From Pseudomonas proteolytica (GTDB lineage: Bacteria > Pseudomonadota > Gammaproteobacteria > Pseudomonadales > Pseudomonadaceae): a stretch of 64,000 nt of DNA. Position 1 is the stretch's first letter, and the number at the start of each line of letters is the position of its first letter. The stretch spans positions 1-64,000 of the forward strand of contig NZ_VFEV01000022.1 in NCBI RefSeq assembly GCF_007858275.1. The letters run 5' to 3'. A program made the position numbers and the translations under genes. Shown here in pieces: positions 33,789 through 42,603 of the stretch. The notes beneath the pieces are model-generated. The model saw only the letters and a program-made list of their open reading frames with translations. It was not told the origin of the DNA and did no database searches.

Positions 33789-35201
33789 TCAAAGCCCCCA
33801 TCGCCCAAGCTCAGGCCTGCGCTCGTCAAGTAACAGCGCAGGTGCCATCGCGCTCGCGATGTTCAGCAAATGCATGTCGGTAAATACCGGGGATAGCAAC
33901 TGCACGCCAATCGGCATCTGTGCTTCGTCGAATCCGGCGGGGAGGGCGATTGCCGGCGTGCCGAGGTAGTTACTGGCTCGACTGAACTTGCCAATACTGG
34001 CGTGATCAGCGTCCTTGTCATCAAGGGGCAGGGCCCCATGGCCACTGACAGGCATCAATAGAGCCCCGGATGAGCCGATCGCTCGGGTGAATGCCTCGGC
34101 TGCGTATGCACGCTGTGCAACGGCGCTTTCGTAGGCGTCACGGCTGATATCGGCGCCGGCAAGGATTCGATTGCGTACAACCTTCCAGAGCAGTTGTTCG
34201 GGGTCATGTGCAAGGTGACCAAACTCGCGATACCCCTCATAAGCAATGATCATCGAGTTGCACTCGGAAAGCCGACCGATCGCTAACTCATCATCTGGAA
34301 CCCAGTACTCCAGCGTCCAGCCGGCCGTGCCCAGCTTGGCCAAGGCTTGATCCCACACCCTGCGGGCGCCAATGGACAGGGCACTGGGGAACGCACTCTG
34401 GTCCAGTACCAACACTGTGCCCGGCCGGGGTGGCACCAGCCCACTTGCAAGTTCAGCCTGAACGTTCAACCCATTGTCCGTAGAGGGGCTGGCAAGGATG
34501 GTGGTAAGCGTGTGGGCGTCGTAAACGTCGCGGGCGATTGGGCCCAGCACGTCCAGGCTGGGAGCGAGTGGCACGACACCGTCCAGGCTGATGAGCCCGC
34601 TGGACGGTTTGAAGCCGACCAAGTGATTCAGCGATGCGGGAGCCCGTATCGATCCACCGGTATCACCACCCACTGCAATCGGGACCAGGCCTGCTGCAAC
34701 AGCAACCGCCGCGCCTGAAGAGGATCCGCCCGGCGCGCGATGCAGCTTGGCGTCCCAGGGATTCCAGGGCGTGCCTCGGGTCGGATTCTGCCCGGATAAA
34801 CCGAAGGCAAATTCGGTCATCTGGGTCTTGCCCACGATCACCATGCCGGCCGCTTGTAATCGTTGCGCGACGGTACTGGTCACGGCGCTGATCGTGGTCA
34901 GACGGCTCAACGACCCTGCCGACGCCAGGGTGTTGGCGATCTCGATATTGTCCTTGATGGCAACCGGTACGCCATGCAGTGGACTCAATGTGTGTCCGGT
35001 ATCGAGCGCGCGGTCGGCGGCATCGGCTGCCGCCAGGGCCTGCTCGGCGAAGACTACGGTGAAGGCGTTAAGCGCACTGCTGCAAGCAATACGGTCCAGA
35101 AAGTACTGCGTGACCGCGCGTGAGGTGGTCTGCCGGGTAGCGATCAGATGGGCAATCTGCAGGGCAGTCTGGAAACAAAGGGCTTCGGATGGTTCGCGCA
35201 T
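33789..35201 (-). CDS. Amidase-signature enzyme
   Basis: This 470-residue enzyme hydrolyses an amide. The catalytic triad is visible: Lys83 (LHGVPVAIKDNIE), cis-Ser160 (APGGSSSGAAVAVAAG) and nucleophile Ser184 (VGGDTGGSIRAPAS). Length and order match GatA/indoleacetamide-hydrolase-like amidases, but it is not GatA because gatB and gatC are absent. The MFS importer gene lies upstream on the same strand (84 bp gap), so import followed by hydrolysis of an amide is likely. The Lrp-type regulator at 36673 is divergent from this pair. Confidence 0.9.
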   Translation of the reverse strand: MREPSEALCFQTALQIAHLIATRQTTSRAVTQYFLDRIACSSALNAFTVVFAEQALAAADAADRALDTGHTLSPLHGVPVAIKDNIEIANTLASAGSLSRLTTISAVTSTVAQRLQAAGMVIVGKTQMTEFAFGLSGQNPTRGTPWNPWDAKLHRAPGGSSSGAAVAVAAGLVPIAVGGDTGGSIRAPASLNHLVGFKPSSGLISLDGVVPLAPSLDVLGPIARDVYDAHTLTTILASPSTDNGLNVQAELASGLVPPRPGTVLVLDQSAFPSALSIGARRVWDQALAKLGTAGWTLEYWVPDDELAIGRLSECNSMIIAYEGYREFGHLAHDPEQLLWKVVRNRILAGADISRDAYESAVAQRAYAAEAFTRAIGSSGALLMPVSGHGALPLDDKDADHASIGKFSRASNYLGTPAIALPAGFDEAQMPIGVQLLSPVFTDMHLLNIASAMAPALLLDERRPELGRWGL

Positions 35202-35285
35202 AATTTCTATCTAAGATATGTGGGTCGGTATCCCCGTGTTCGACCGTCGTTCACGGGGATCGCATCGCGGTGTTCGAGCCAGTGG

Positions 35286-36575
35286 CTATTTCAGTGGTTT
35301 CCCGGCTGTTTCTGGCATTTTGATGAACGTAATCAGGGTGAGCGCAGCGCCTGCGAGCACGTAATAGAAGAACCAGCTCTCTTGACCGTGGCTCTGCAGC
35401 CAGGTCAGCAGATAAGGCGTGGTACCGCCGAGCAATGCCACCATCAGGTTGTAGGGCGCACCAATGCCGACGGCGCGAACGCTGCTGGGGAATTGTTCAG
35501 ACATGATTGCGGGCGCAATCGAGGTATAAAGCGCGTAAAGCAACAGGCCGAACAGTTCCACCATCAGGATCGATGAGAACGTCGGCTGCATGCTGGTGAT
35601 AATCGGGTAGAAGAACAGCAGGTAACCCAGGGCAAAAGCGATCAGTTGCGGCTTGCGCCCGAACTTGTCCGAGAGCATGCCGAAGAGTGGGTGCACGAGC
35701 ATGAACGCGACCATTGCCACCGTATTCGCCGCAAAGGCTGTGGAGGACTCCACGTGCAGCGCTCGGATGGCATAGGTCGGGATGTAGATGACGAACAGGT
35801 AAAAGGCAAAGGTGCTGAGGATCGAAAAGCCCACGATCCGCAGGGTTTCGCGCGGATAATCACGCAGCAGGGTGCGCAGCGGTTGCTTCTCTACCTTCTT
35901 GGTTTTTTGCGTTGAGGCTTCTGCTTCAGGCACCGACATACGCAGCCAAATGCCTGCGATACCGCCCAAGGCGCCGAGCAAGAATGGAATGCGCCAGCCG
36001 AACTCCCTCATCTGCTCGTCGGTGAGGACGGTGGTCAGTGCCCAGCCAATCGCCGAAGCGGTCAGAATGCCCGCAGCGGAACTAAAGAATACAAAGCTCG
36101 AAAAGAAGCCGCGACGGTGGTCTGGCGCCAACTCGGCAAGGTAAGTAGAGGCTGACGCGTATTCACCGCCCAGCGACAAGCCTTGCATCAGTCGCGCGAT
36201 CACCAGCAAAACCGGCGCCAGCAGGCCGATCTGCTCGTAGGTGGGGGTTATGCCGATCATCAGGGAGCCGCCGGCCATCAGCATGATGGTGACGCCCAGC
36301 GCTGATTTGCGGCCATAGCGATCAGAGTAGATCCCCAGGGCCCAGCCACCGATGGGACGCATGAAGAAACCTACGGCGAAAATAGCGAAAGTCGCTAGCA
36401 ATGACGCCGTTTCGTCAGTTTTCGGAAAGAATTGGGTAGAAAAGAACACCGCGAACGACGCATAGATCGTCCAGTCAAACCACTCCACCGCATTGCCAAT
36501 GCTGCCAGCAGCAATTTTGCGCGCGGTGGATACCTGCGGCTTTGCCGCGTGGGACGTTTGAGTCGCATAATTCAT
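35286..36575 (-). CDS. MFS metabolite:H+ symporter (shikimate/proline-betaine type)
   Basis: This 429-residue transporter has 12 hydrophobic helices and the MHS-family features: GNAVEWFDWTIYASFAVFFS at about 27-46, GIYSDRYGRKSALG and SLGGEYASASTYLAE. These import small organic acids or zwitterions with protons. It stands upstream of the amidase and is divergent from an Lrp-like regulator, so the unit probably imports and cleaves an amide; the compound is unknown. Confidence 0.88.
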   Translation of the reverse strand: MNYATQTSHAAKPQVSTARKIAAGSIGNAVEWFDWTIYASFAVFFSTQFFPKTDETASLLATFAIFAVGFFMRPIGGWALGIYSDRYGRKSALGVTIMLMAGGSLMIGITPTYEQIGLLAPVLLVIARLMQGLSLGGEYASASTYLAELAPDHRRGFFSSFVFFSSAAGILTASAIGWALTTVLTDEQMREFGWRIPFLLGALGGIAGIWLRMSVPEAEASTQKTKKVEKQPLRTLLRDYPRETLRIVGFSILSTFAFYLFVIYIPTYAIRALHVESSTAFAANTVAMVAFMLVHPLFGMLSDKFGRKPQLIAFALGYLLFFYPIITSMQPTFSSILMVELFGLLLYALYTSIAPAIMSEQFPSSVRAVGIGAPYNLMVALLGGTTPYLLTWLQSHGQESWFFYYVLAGAALTLITFIKMPETAGKPLK

Positions 36576-36672
36576 TGGCTTGTGCCTTTGGGTTTGAATT
36601 GTAATTATTTTTAGACATGTGCGGCCTTGTTTTGTTTTAATTTAGCCACTTGAGCGAAGGTATTGTAAGAAT

Positions 36673-37656
36673 ATGGTCTCGTCAACCGTTGATACGGATG
36701 AAAAAAGACATGTTGCGCTGGATGAAACGGATCTGGCCTGCCTGATTGCACTGCAAGCCAACCCTCGTGGCACCTGGCGGGATCTGAGTGCCTGCTGCGA
36801 TGTGGCGGAGCGTACGCTGTCGCGGCGCCTGCAACGCTTGATGGACAGTGGTTACATCCGGGTCATCGGCGAGCTTGATCCGGTTGTCGTCGGGAGCGGC
36901 CCGGTGCTGCATGCATGGATTCGGGTAGCCGACGGGCGTCAGCGGGAAGTGGCGGAGCATCTGGCGCAGTTGCCGCAGACCCAGGTGGTCATGGCGACAA
37001 CGGGAGAGTTCGACATCTTCACCGAGATCAACTTACCCAGTGTGGAAGCGCTTTCTGACATGGTGGTGCAGGAGTTGCCGCTGGTGTCGGGGGTAAGGCA
37101 GGTACAAACGCAAGTGGTACTTAGATCGTTCAGACGAGCCAGTCGCTGGCGTATCGATGGTTCGGTGCCGACTGAGCCGGTGCTGGCCGGGCCGGTAAGC
37201 CTGAGTGCTGACGAAATGCGCCTACTGGGCGCGTTAATGCTCGATGGAAGAGCCAGCCTGGGCGTGCTTGCCGAAACGTGCGGCGTCAGTGAACCGAAGG
37301 TTCAGCGCATGCTAAGTGGGCTGGTCGACAGTAATGCCCTGACATTTCGCGTGGAACTGGAGCCTCTGTTGGTGGGCTACGGGGTCGAGGCGATTGTGTC
37401 GCTCCAAACCCGACCGGGTGCGGCGGAGGGGATTGCCCAGGCGCTGGCAAAGGATGAACACACGCGTTGCCTGTTTGGTACCAGTGGCGGTTCGCAGTTG
37501 TTTTGGCATGTCTTGTGTCGTGATATTCATGATCTGTGGAGCGTCTCAACCACGCGGATGGGCGCCTTGGAGGGGATCATTTCTTGTGAGACCAATACGG
37601 TGGTAAGAGCCTACAAAAGAGCGGGGCGCGTGCGTCGCGGGCTTATGGTTGAGTAG
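36673..37656 (+). CDS. Lrp/AsnC-type regulator with duplicated module
   Basis: This 327-residue protein is about twice the usual Lrp length. The first half has a helix-turn-helix (LDETDLACLIALQANPRGTW) and an AsnC ligand-type beta domain (VVMATTGEFDIFTEINLPS). The second repeats the order (LSADEMRLLGALMLDGRASL, then CLFGTSGGSQLFWHVLCRD). The fused form would fold as an internal dimer. It is divergent from the MFS-amidase pair, its likely target. The ligand is not known. Confidence 0.85.
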   Translation: MVSSTVDTDEKRHVALDETDLACLIALQANPRGTWRDLSACCDVAERTLSRRLQRLMDSGYIRVIGELDPVVVGSGPVLHAWIRVADGRQREVAEHLAQLPQTQVVMATTGEFDIFTEINLPSVEALSDMVVQELPLVSGVRQVQTQVVLRSFRRASRWRIDGSVPTEPVLAGPVSLSADEMRLLGALMLDGRASLGVLAETCGVSEPKVQRMLSGLVDSNALTFRVELEPLLVGYGVEAIVSLQTRPGAAEGIAQALAKDEHTRCLFGTSGGSQLFWHVLCRDIHDLWSVSTTRMGALEGIISCETNTVVRAYKRAGRVRRGLMVE

Positions 37657-37684
37657 TGTTGCGGCCCATCGACAAGGAGTTTGT

Positions 37685-38224
37685 ATGCAACGGGTGATGA
37701 TTGTGGGCCAACCTGGGTCTGGCAAAAGCACGTTGGCGCGTAAGCTTGGCCAGTGCACCGGATTGCCAGTGGTTCATATCGACACTATCCACTGGCAGCC
37801 AGGGTGGGTTGAACGAACCTGGGACGAGAAGACGCGGCTTTGTCTTGAGGTCGAGGCCTGCGATAAATGGATATTCGAGGGTGGCCATTCAGCCACGTGG
37901 GACAACCGAGTGGCCCGTGCAGATCTTTTGATCTGGATTGATCGTTCAGCGCCGCTTCGATTCTTGCGCGTCCTGCTCAGAGCGCTGCTCCATCGCGGGA
38001 GTTCTCGGCCTGACTTGCCCGAGAACTGCCCCGAACTGCTGGCGAACCTGCCGGAGTTTTTTGCATTCATGTGGCGGACGAAAAAATCAGCGCGGGCAAA
38101 GATGCAGCACCTCGTGGCAACTGCACCAGCCGCTTGCCGTGTGGTTCATCTGCGGTCCAATCGGGACACCAGGATTTTTCTCGCAAGCATTGGAAGTTCG
38201 ACTGGCCCGGCTCCGCGAGATTGA
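37685..38224 (+). CDS. P-loop kinase-like protein (FlaR/adenylate-kinase-like)
   Basis: This 179-residue protein starts at ATG 37685 (MQRVMIVGQPGSGKSTLARKL), with AAGGAG upstream; an earlier frame start at 37649 would overlap the regulator. It has Walker A (GQPGSGKST, 7-15), then HIDTIHWQPGWVER and an acidic segment (ADLLIWIDRSAPLRF) as in DNA-topology-modulating/AAA kinases such as FlaR. No transporter or partner suggests its substrate. Confidence 0.8.
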   Translation: MQRVMIVGQPGSGKSTLARKLGQCTGLPVVHIDTIHWQPGWVERTWDEKTRLCLEVEACDKWIFEGGHSATWDNRVARADLLIWIDRSAPLRFLRVLLRALLHRGSSRPDLPENCPELLANLPEFFAFMWRTKKSARAKMQHLVATAPAACRVVHLRSNRDTRIFLASIGSSTGPAPRD

Positions 38225-38231
38225 TCGGCGC

Positions 38232-39230
38232 TTACCTGATTGTCACGGTGACTTTGCCTCTCGATCTGCCCTGTTCGACGTACCGCAGCGCCTCTGCTAT
38301 GGACTCAAAAGGGAACGATCGGTCAATGACCGGCTTGATGACACCTGTCTCGATAAGCGAAGTGATTTTCTGCAGTTGTGTCCCGTTGGCACGCATAAAC
38401 AAAAATGCATAGTTCACCCCCTGTTTGCGCGCTTTCCGGCGAATGCCGCTGCTCAGCAGGCGCATCACTTGCCCCAGCACCCAGGACAAGCCTTGCGCTT
38501 GGGCAAATTGCGCCGTCGGCGGCCCCGAAAGGGAAATAAGCTGTCCGCCCGGCTTGAGCACCTTGAGCGACTTCTCCAGTAGCGCGGTGCCAAGGCTGTG
38601 CAACACCACGTCGAAATCGCGCAACTCGTGTGCAAAATCCTCATGTGTGTAATCAATCACCACATCCGCCCCGAGTGCTTTCACCCATTGGACGTTCGCC
38701 GTGCTGGTGGTGGTCGCGACGAAGGCCCCGAGGTGTTTGGCAAGTTGAATGGCCAGCGTGCCGACACCGCCGGATCCGGCATGAATCAGCACCTTTTGGC
38801 CTTTTTTCAGTTGGGCGGTCTCGACCAGCGCCTGCCAGGCCGTCAAGGCGGCCAAGGGGATGGACGCCGCTTGGGCCATGTCCAGGTTCGACGGCTTTAG
38901 CGCGAGGGCGTTTTCGTCCACGGCGATCAGCTCGGCAAACGTCCCGATCCGCGCCTCCGGGGGACGTGCGTAGACCTCGTCGCCCGGCTTGAATCGCTCC
39001 ACCGCCGCGCCTGTGCGAATGACCACTCCGGCCAGGTCGTTGCCCAGTACCAATGGAAAGGTATAGGGCAGGATCAGTTTGAAGTCCCCCGTTTTAATCT
39101 TCGAGTCCAACGGGTTCACGCTTGTCGCATGCACCTGGATCAGCACGTCGTGCACACCCACCGCAGGGTCAGGCATGTCGCCAATCATTGCGCTCTGCTT
39201 GCCGTAGCGTTCGATAAAAAATGCCTTCAT
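38232..39230 (-). CDS. Zinc-free MDR oxidoreductase, quinone-oxidoreductase-like
   Basis: This 332-residue protein belongs to the medium-chain dehydrogenase/quinone oxidoreductase branch. It has VNPLDSKIKTGDF early and the NAD(P)-binding AGSGGVGTLAIQLAKHLGA at about 150-170. The usual structural-zinc cysteines are not seen, as in QOR and YhdH types. It would reduce a quinone, enal or similar with NADPH. An SDR gene lies upstream on the same strand. Confidence 0.88.
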   Translation of the reverse strand: MKAFFIERYGKQSAMIGDMPDPAVGVHDVLIQVHATSVNPLDSKIKTGDFKLILPYTFPLVLGNDLAGVVIRTGAAVERFKPGDEVYARPPEARIGTFAELIAVDENALALKPSNLDMAQAASIPLAALTAWQALVETAQLKKGQKVLIHAGSGGVGTLAIQLAKHLGAFVATTTSTANVQWVKALGADVVIDYTHEDFAHELRDFDVVLHSLGTALLEKSLKVLKPGGQLISLSGPPTAQFAQAQGLSWVLGQVMRLLSSGIRRKARKQGVNYAFLFMRANGTQLQKITSLIETGVIKPVIDRSFPFESIAEALRYVEQGRSRGKVTVTIR

Positions 39231-39290
39231 GTTGCAGCTGCCCTTGTCGGTGGATCGAGAGTGGGGTGAGGCCGGCCGGCTCGATAATCG

Positions 39291-40079
39291 TCAGACTTGC
39301 GTCAAATAGCGTTGCGCCACGGTGGACTGCCTGATTTGCGACAAAAGGCCCTGGCGTGCGGTTTGCAGGGCATCCCAGCGCTCGCCTTCCTGCAGCGCGG
39401 GAATGGTCACCGGTTCGCGACGATCGAAGCCGACCAGCGCCGCATCGACCAAATCACCCACTTCCATGATTTCGCTCAAGGTATTGATGTCGATACCGGC
39501 GCGGTCCCAGATCTCTGTGCGGGTGGCGGCTGGCAATACGGCTTGCACGTAAACCCCCTGAGGCGAAAGCTCCAGGCTCAGGCCTTGGGAAAGGAACAGC
39601 ACAAACGCCTTGGTCGCCCCATAGACCGACATGCCGAACTCCGGTGCCAGCCCCACCACGGAGCCGATATTGATGATCGCGCCTTCACCTGCTTTGGCCA
39701 GGCGTGGTGCGATGGCGCTGGCCAACCGCACCAACGCGGTGGTGTTGAGGGCCACCAGTTGCGCAACGCTATCCGTGCTTTGCTCGATGAACGTGCCGGA
39801 CTGTGCGGCGCCGGCATTGTTGACGAGGATGCCAATGCGCGCGTCATCACGCAGGCGCGCTTCGACGGTGTGCAGGTCGCTGAGTTGAGTCAGGTCGGCC
39901 TGAAGCACTTCAATGGCGACGCTGTGTTCGCCACGCAACGTCGCAGCCAGCGTTTCCAGGCGCGAATGGTCGCGGGCGACCAACACCAGGTCGTGCCCGC
40001 GTTGGGCGAAACGCTCGGCGTAAACCGCGCCGATGCCAGTGGACGCGCCAGTGATGAGAACGGTAGGGCGAGTAGTCAT
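39291..40079 (-). CDS. Short-chain dehydrogenase/reductase
   Basis: This 262-residue SDR has the cofactor motif ITGASTGIGAVYAERF, NNAGAAQSG, and the catalytic S...Y-x3-K (IGSVVG, YGATKAFVLF). I chose the ATG at 40079 because the Rossmann strand begins within seven residues; an earlier start would add 26 atypical residues. It is divergent from the TetR gene and probably under its control. Substrate unknown. Confidence 0.88.
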   Translation of the reverse strand: MTTRPTVLITGASTGIGAVYAERFAQRGHDLVLVARDHSRLETLAATLRGEHSVAIEVLQADLTQLSDLHTVEARLRDDARIGILVNNAGAAQSGTFIEQSTDSVAQLVALNTTALVRLASAIAPRLAKAGEGAIINIGSVVGLAPEFGMSVYGATKAFVLFLSQGLSLELSPQGVYVQAVLPAATRTEIWDRAGIDINTLSEIMEVGDLVDAALVGFDRREPVTIPALQEGERWDALQTARQGLLSQIRQSTVAQRYLTQV

Positions 40080-40159
40080 GATGTGGGCTCTTGGTCTGGA
40101 ATATGGATTGGGATTGCTGCAGCGATAAACCTGATTCGGTGGGCATGTAGCTGGCATTT

Positions 40160-40221
40160 AGGATGATGATCGAAATCTAAGCTGTCAACAGTTTTGATTA
40201 TGATCAGCATCTATGTATGAT
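40160..40221. promoter_or_regulatory. Divergent promoters between SDR and TetR genes
   Basis: For tetR, TTGATT (40194-40199) and TATGAT (40216-40221) are 16 bp apart. For the SDR gene, a perfect minus-strand TTGACA lies at 40188-40183, with a poor -10. The closeness of the two promoters would let a TetR-type repressor block both. Confidence 0.4.
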
Positions 40222-40257
40222 CGGCTGATGAATCTCAGCGGTGCAGAGGTATCGAAT

Positions 40258-40833
40258 ATGCGAGTGTCCAAGGCCCAGGCCCAGGCAAATCGGGAGCACA
40301 TTGTCGAAACAGCCTCAAAGGTGTTTCGCGAGCGCGGTTTTGATGGTGTCGGCGTGGCCGACCTGATGGCCGCCGCCGGTTTTACCCACGGCGGTTTCTA
40401 CAAACATTTTGGCTCGAAGGCTGACCTGATGGCGCAAGCGTCGGCCAACAGTCTTGCGCAGTCATTGGCCAGCGCCGAAGCCATGAGCGTGAAGGATTTC
40501 ATTGACGTGTATGTGTCCAGGGAGCATCGCGACGGGCGCTCCACGGGTTGCACCATGGCAGCGTTGTGCGGTGACGCGGCGCGTCAGTCCACCGAGTTGA
40601 AATCGGCCTTCGCTGAAGGTATCGAGCACATGTTGCAAACGCTCGGTGAAAAATACCCGACCGGGCCGGATGCGGCGCCGGGGGAGGCGAGGGCGAAGAT
40701 GATCGACCTGCTGGCGCGCGCGGTCGGTGCGATCATGTTGTCGCGCGCCTGTCCTGACGACTCGGCGTTGGCCGATGAAATTCTGGCGGTATGTCACACG
40801 CAAATGAGCGAATCATTACCTACTCAGTCGTAG
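40258..40833 (+). CDS. TetR-family repressor
   Basis: This 191-residue regulator begins MRVSKAQAQANREHIVETASKVF (ATG 40258, AGAGG upstream). The helix-turn-helix is GVGVADLMAAAGFTHGGFYKHFGSKADLM, typical of TetR proteins near SDR or oxidoreductase genes. It is divergent from the SDR gene, its likely target. Inducer unknown. Confidence 0.9.
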   Translation: MRVSKAQAQANREHIVETASKVFRERGFDGVGVADLMAAAGFTHGGFYKHFGSKADLMAQASANSLAQSLASAEAMSVKDFIDVYVSREHRDGRSTGCTMAALCGDAARQSTELKSAFAEGIEHMLQTLGEKYPTGPDAAPGEARAKMIDLLARAVGAIMLSRACPDDSALADEILAVCHTQMSESLPTQS

Positions 40834-40911
40834 GCTCATTTCGTCTTTGGCCCATACCTTTCAAAAACAGCTGTTTGGCCAATTGCCCTGAATTAAGGCC
40901 AGTACTGACCT

Positions 40912-41345
40912 GTGGCGAGCGGGCTTGCCCCGCGCTGGGCGACGAAGCCGCCCCAATAGCCTCACCCCGTTCTGCCAGATATACCGAGGTGGCTGATTTT
41001 GGTGCTGCGTTGCAGCCCAGCGGGGACAAGCCCCCTCGCCACAGAGGGGGGAACAGCTGGCTTTTTTGTGGCGAGCGGGCTTGCCCCGCGCTGGGCGGCA
41101 AAGCCGCCCCAATAGCCTCACCCCGTTCTGCCAGATATACCGAGGTGGCTGGTTTTGGGGCTGCTACGCAACCCATCGGGGAACAAGCCCCCTAGCCACA
41201 GGGGGGTTAACAGCTGGCTTTTCGTGGCGAGCGGGCTTGCCCCGCGCTGGGCGGCGAAGCCGCCCCAATAGCCTCACCACGGTCTGCCAGGTATACCGAG
41301 GTGGCTGTTTTCGGGGCTGCTGCGCAGTCCAGCGGGGGCCCCCTC
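40912..41345 (+). repeat. Tandem array of a 156-bp REP-pair unit, about 2.8 copies
   Basis: Copies start at 40912, 41068 and 41224, exactly 156 bp apart. Each opens GTGGCGAGCGGGCTTGCC, has a near-constant middle with GTTCTGCCAGATATACCGAGG, and closes with the inverse arm (CAGCGGGGACAAGCCCCCTCGCCACAG in copy 1). Each unit is thus a REP pair able to fold as one long hairpin, plus a linker. The third copy ends degenerately near 41340. The array fills most of the gene-free interval 40834-41548, upstream of benR. The same family appears singly at 6566-6703 and truncated at 122. Confidence 0.88.
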
Positions 41346-41548
41346 TCCGCAAGTCGGCATCGGCCAACACGTATCAAGACGTGTCGCCATGCAGTCGCTG
41401 GCCCGCCGCCTGATGCCCGGCCTAGTGCGCATTATCAAGCCGCGATCAGTCCACCATACCTCCAGGGTATCCCTTTAGACCTTATCCATATTGGACGCTC
41501 GCCACGCCACGCCTCAGCCTGAGGCCAATAACTATAAAGAGGCGCACC

Positions 41549-42496
41549 ATGACCGTGCTATTGAGTGAGCGCAGCCAGATTTTCCAGGGTGCCGATGCCT
41601 ATGCCGTGTCGGATTACGTCAACCAGCATGTGGGCAGCCACTGTATCCGCCTGCCGCCCAAGGGCCGGCCCATGGCGAGTATCAGCCACCGGACTTTTTC
41701 CAGCCTGGACCTGTGCCGTATCAGCTACGGCGCGCCGGTGCAGGTCACGTCGGTGGCGCTGGAAACCATTTACCACCTGCAGATCCTGCTGACAGGCCAC
41801 TGCCGCTCCAATTCCCGGGGTGAGGAGCTTATCTTCGGGCCGGGCGAGATCCTGCTGATCAATCCCGATGACCCGGTGGACCTGACCTATTCCGCCGATT
41901 GCGAAAAATTCATCATCAAGTTGCCGGTGCGCCTGCTGGAAAACGCTTGCCTGGCGCAGCACTGGACACTGCCCCAGGCGGGTATCCGGTTTGCCGCGGC
42001 GCGCCACGCGTTGAGTGAAATGGACGGCTTCCTACAGTTGCTCGGGTTGATCTGCCACGAAGCAGAAAACGCCGCCGAGCCGCAAGTACAAGGCCTGTAC
42101 GAGCGGATCGTGGCCAATAAGCTGTTGGCGCTGTTGGCCAGTAACGTGTTGCGGGTGGTGCCCCAGGCGGGTCAAGGCGGCGGCTTCGAGGCGGTGCGCG
42201 AGTTTATCGAGGAGCACTTGAGCGAAGACATCTGCATCGAGCAACTGATGGCCGTGGCCAAGGTCAGCGAGCGTTCGCTGTATAGCCTGTTCGAGCGCCA
42301 GGTCGGCCTGTCGCCCCGTGACTATGTGCGCCGGCGCAAGTTGGAGCGGGTGCATGCGCGCCTGCAACTGACCAGCGCGCGTAGCGTGACCGAGGTGGCG
42401 CTGGACCATGGCTTTGTGCACTTGGGGCGTTTTTCCGAGGCCTATCGCAAACGCTTTGGCGAGCTGCCTTCGCAGACCTGGAAGCGCTATCGCTGA
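41549..42496 (+). CDS. benR: AraC/XylS-type activator of benzoate genes
   Basis: This 315-residue regulator has an N-terminal sensing region and a C-terminal double helix-turn-helix (IEQLMAVAKVSERSLYSLFERQVGLSPRDYVRRRKLERV, then VTEVALDHGFVHLGRFSEAYRKRFG). It resembles BenR/XylS. It lies just upstream of benA, and the XylS/BenR double site follows between the two genes, which supports the name strongly. It should turn on benABCD with benzoate. AAGAGG lies before the ATG. Confidence 0.9.
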   Translation: MTVLLSERSQIFQGADAYAVSDYVNQHVGSHCIRLPPKGRPMASISHRTFSSLDLCRISYGAPVQVTSVALETIYHLQILLTGHCRSNSRGEELIFGPGEILLINPDDPVDLTYSADCEKFIIKLPVRLLENACLAQHWTLPQAGIRFAAARHALSEMDGFLQLLGLICHEAENAAEPQVQGLYERIVANKLLALLASNVLRVVPQAGQGGGFEAVREFIEEHLSEDICIEQLMAVAKVSERSLYSLFERQVGLSPRDYVRRRKLERVHARLQLTSARSVTEVALDHGFVHLGRFSEAYRKRFGELPSQTWKRYR

Positions 42497-42502
42497 GCCG
42501 CT

Positions 42503-42538
42503 TGCGCCAGCCGGATACAGATTTGCAGGAAGTGGATA
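42503..42538 (+). promoter_or_regulatory. BenR/XylS double site of the benA promoter
   Basis: Two direct copies of TGC(A/G)-N6-GGATA lie at 42503-42517 and 42524-42538, exactly 21 bp apart as in the XylS-activated Pm promoter. A -10-like TACGGT lies near 42560-42565, leaving the second copy against the -35 region. The benA ribosome site GGAGGG is at 42590-42595. Confidence 0.8.
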
Positions 42539-42603
42539 TTGGGGCAGGGGACGAACACGTACGGTGAGGGCGCCTGATACAAGAACAACGGAGGGCCTGC
42601 CCC

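Noticed and set aside
40912..41345. CRISPR array
   Set aside because: The unit is 156 bp with conserved sequence throughout and REP-type palindromes; there are no short repeats with variable spacers and no cas genes.
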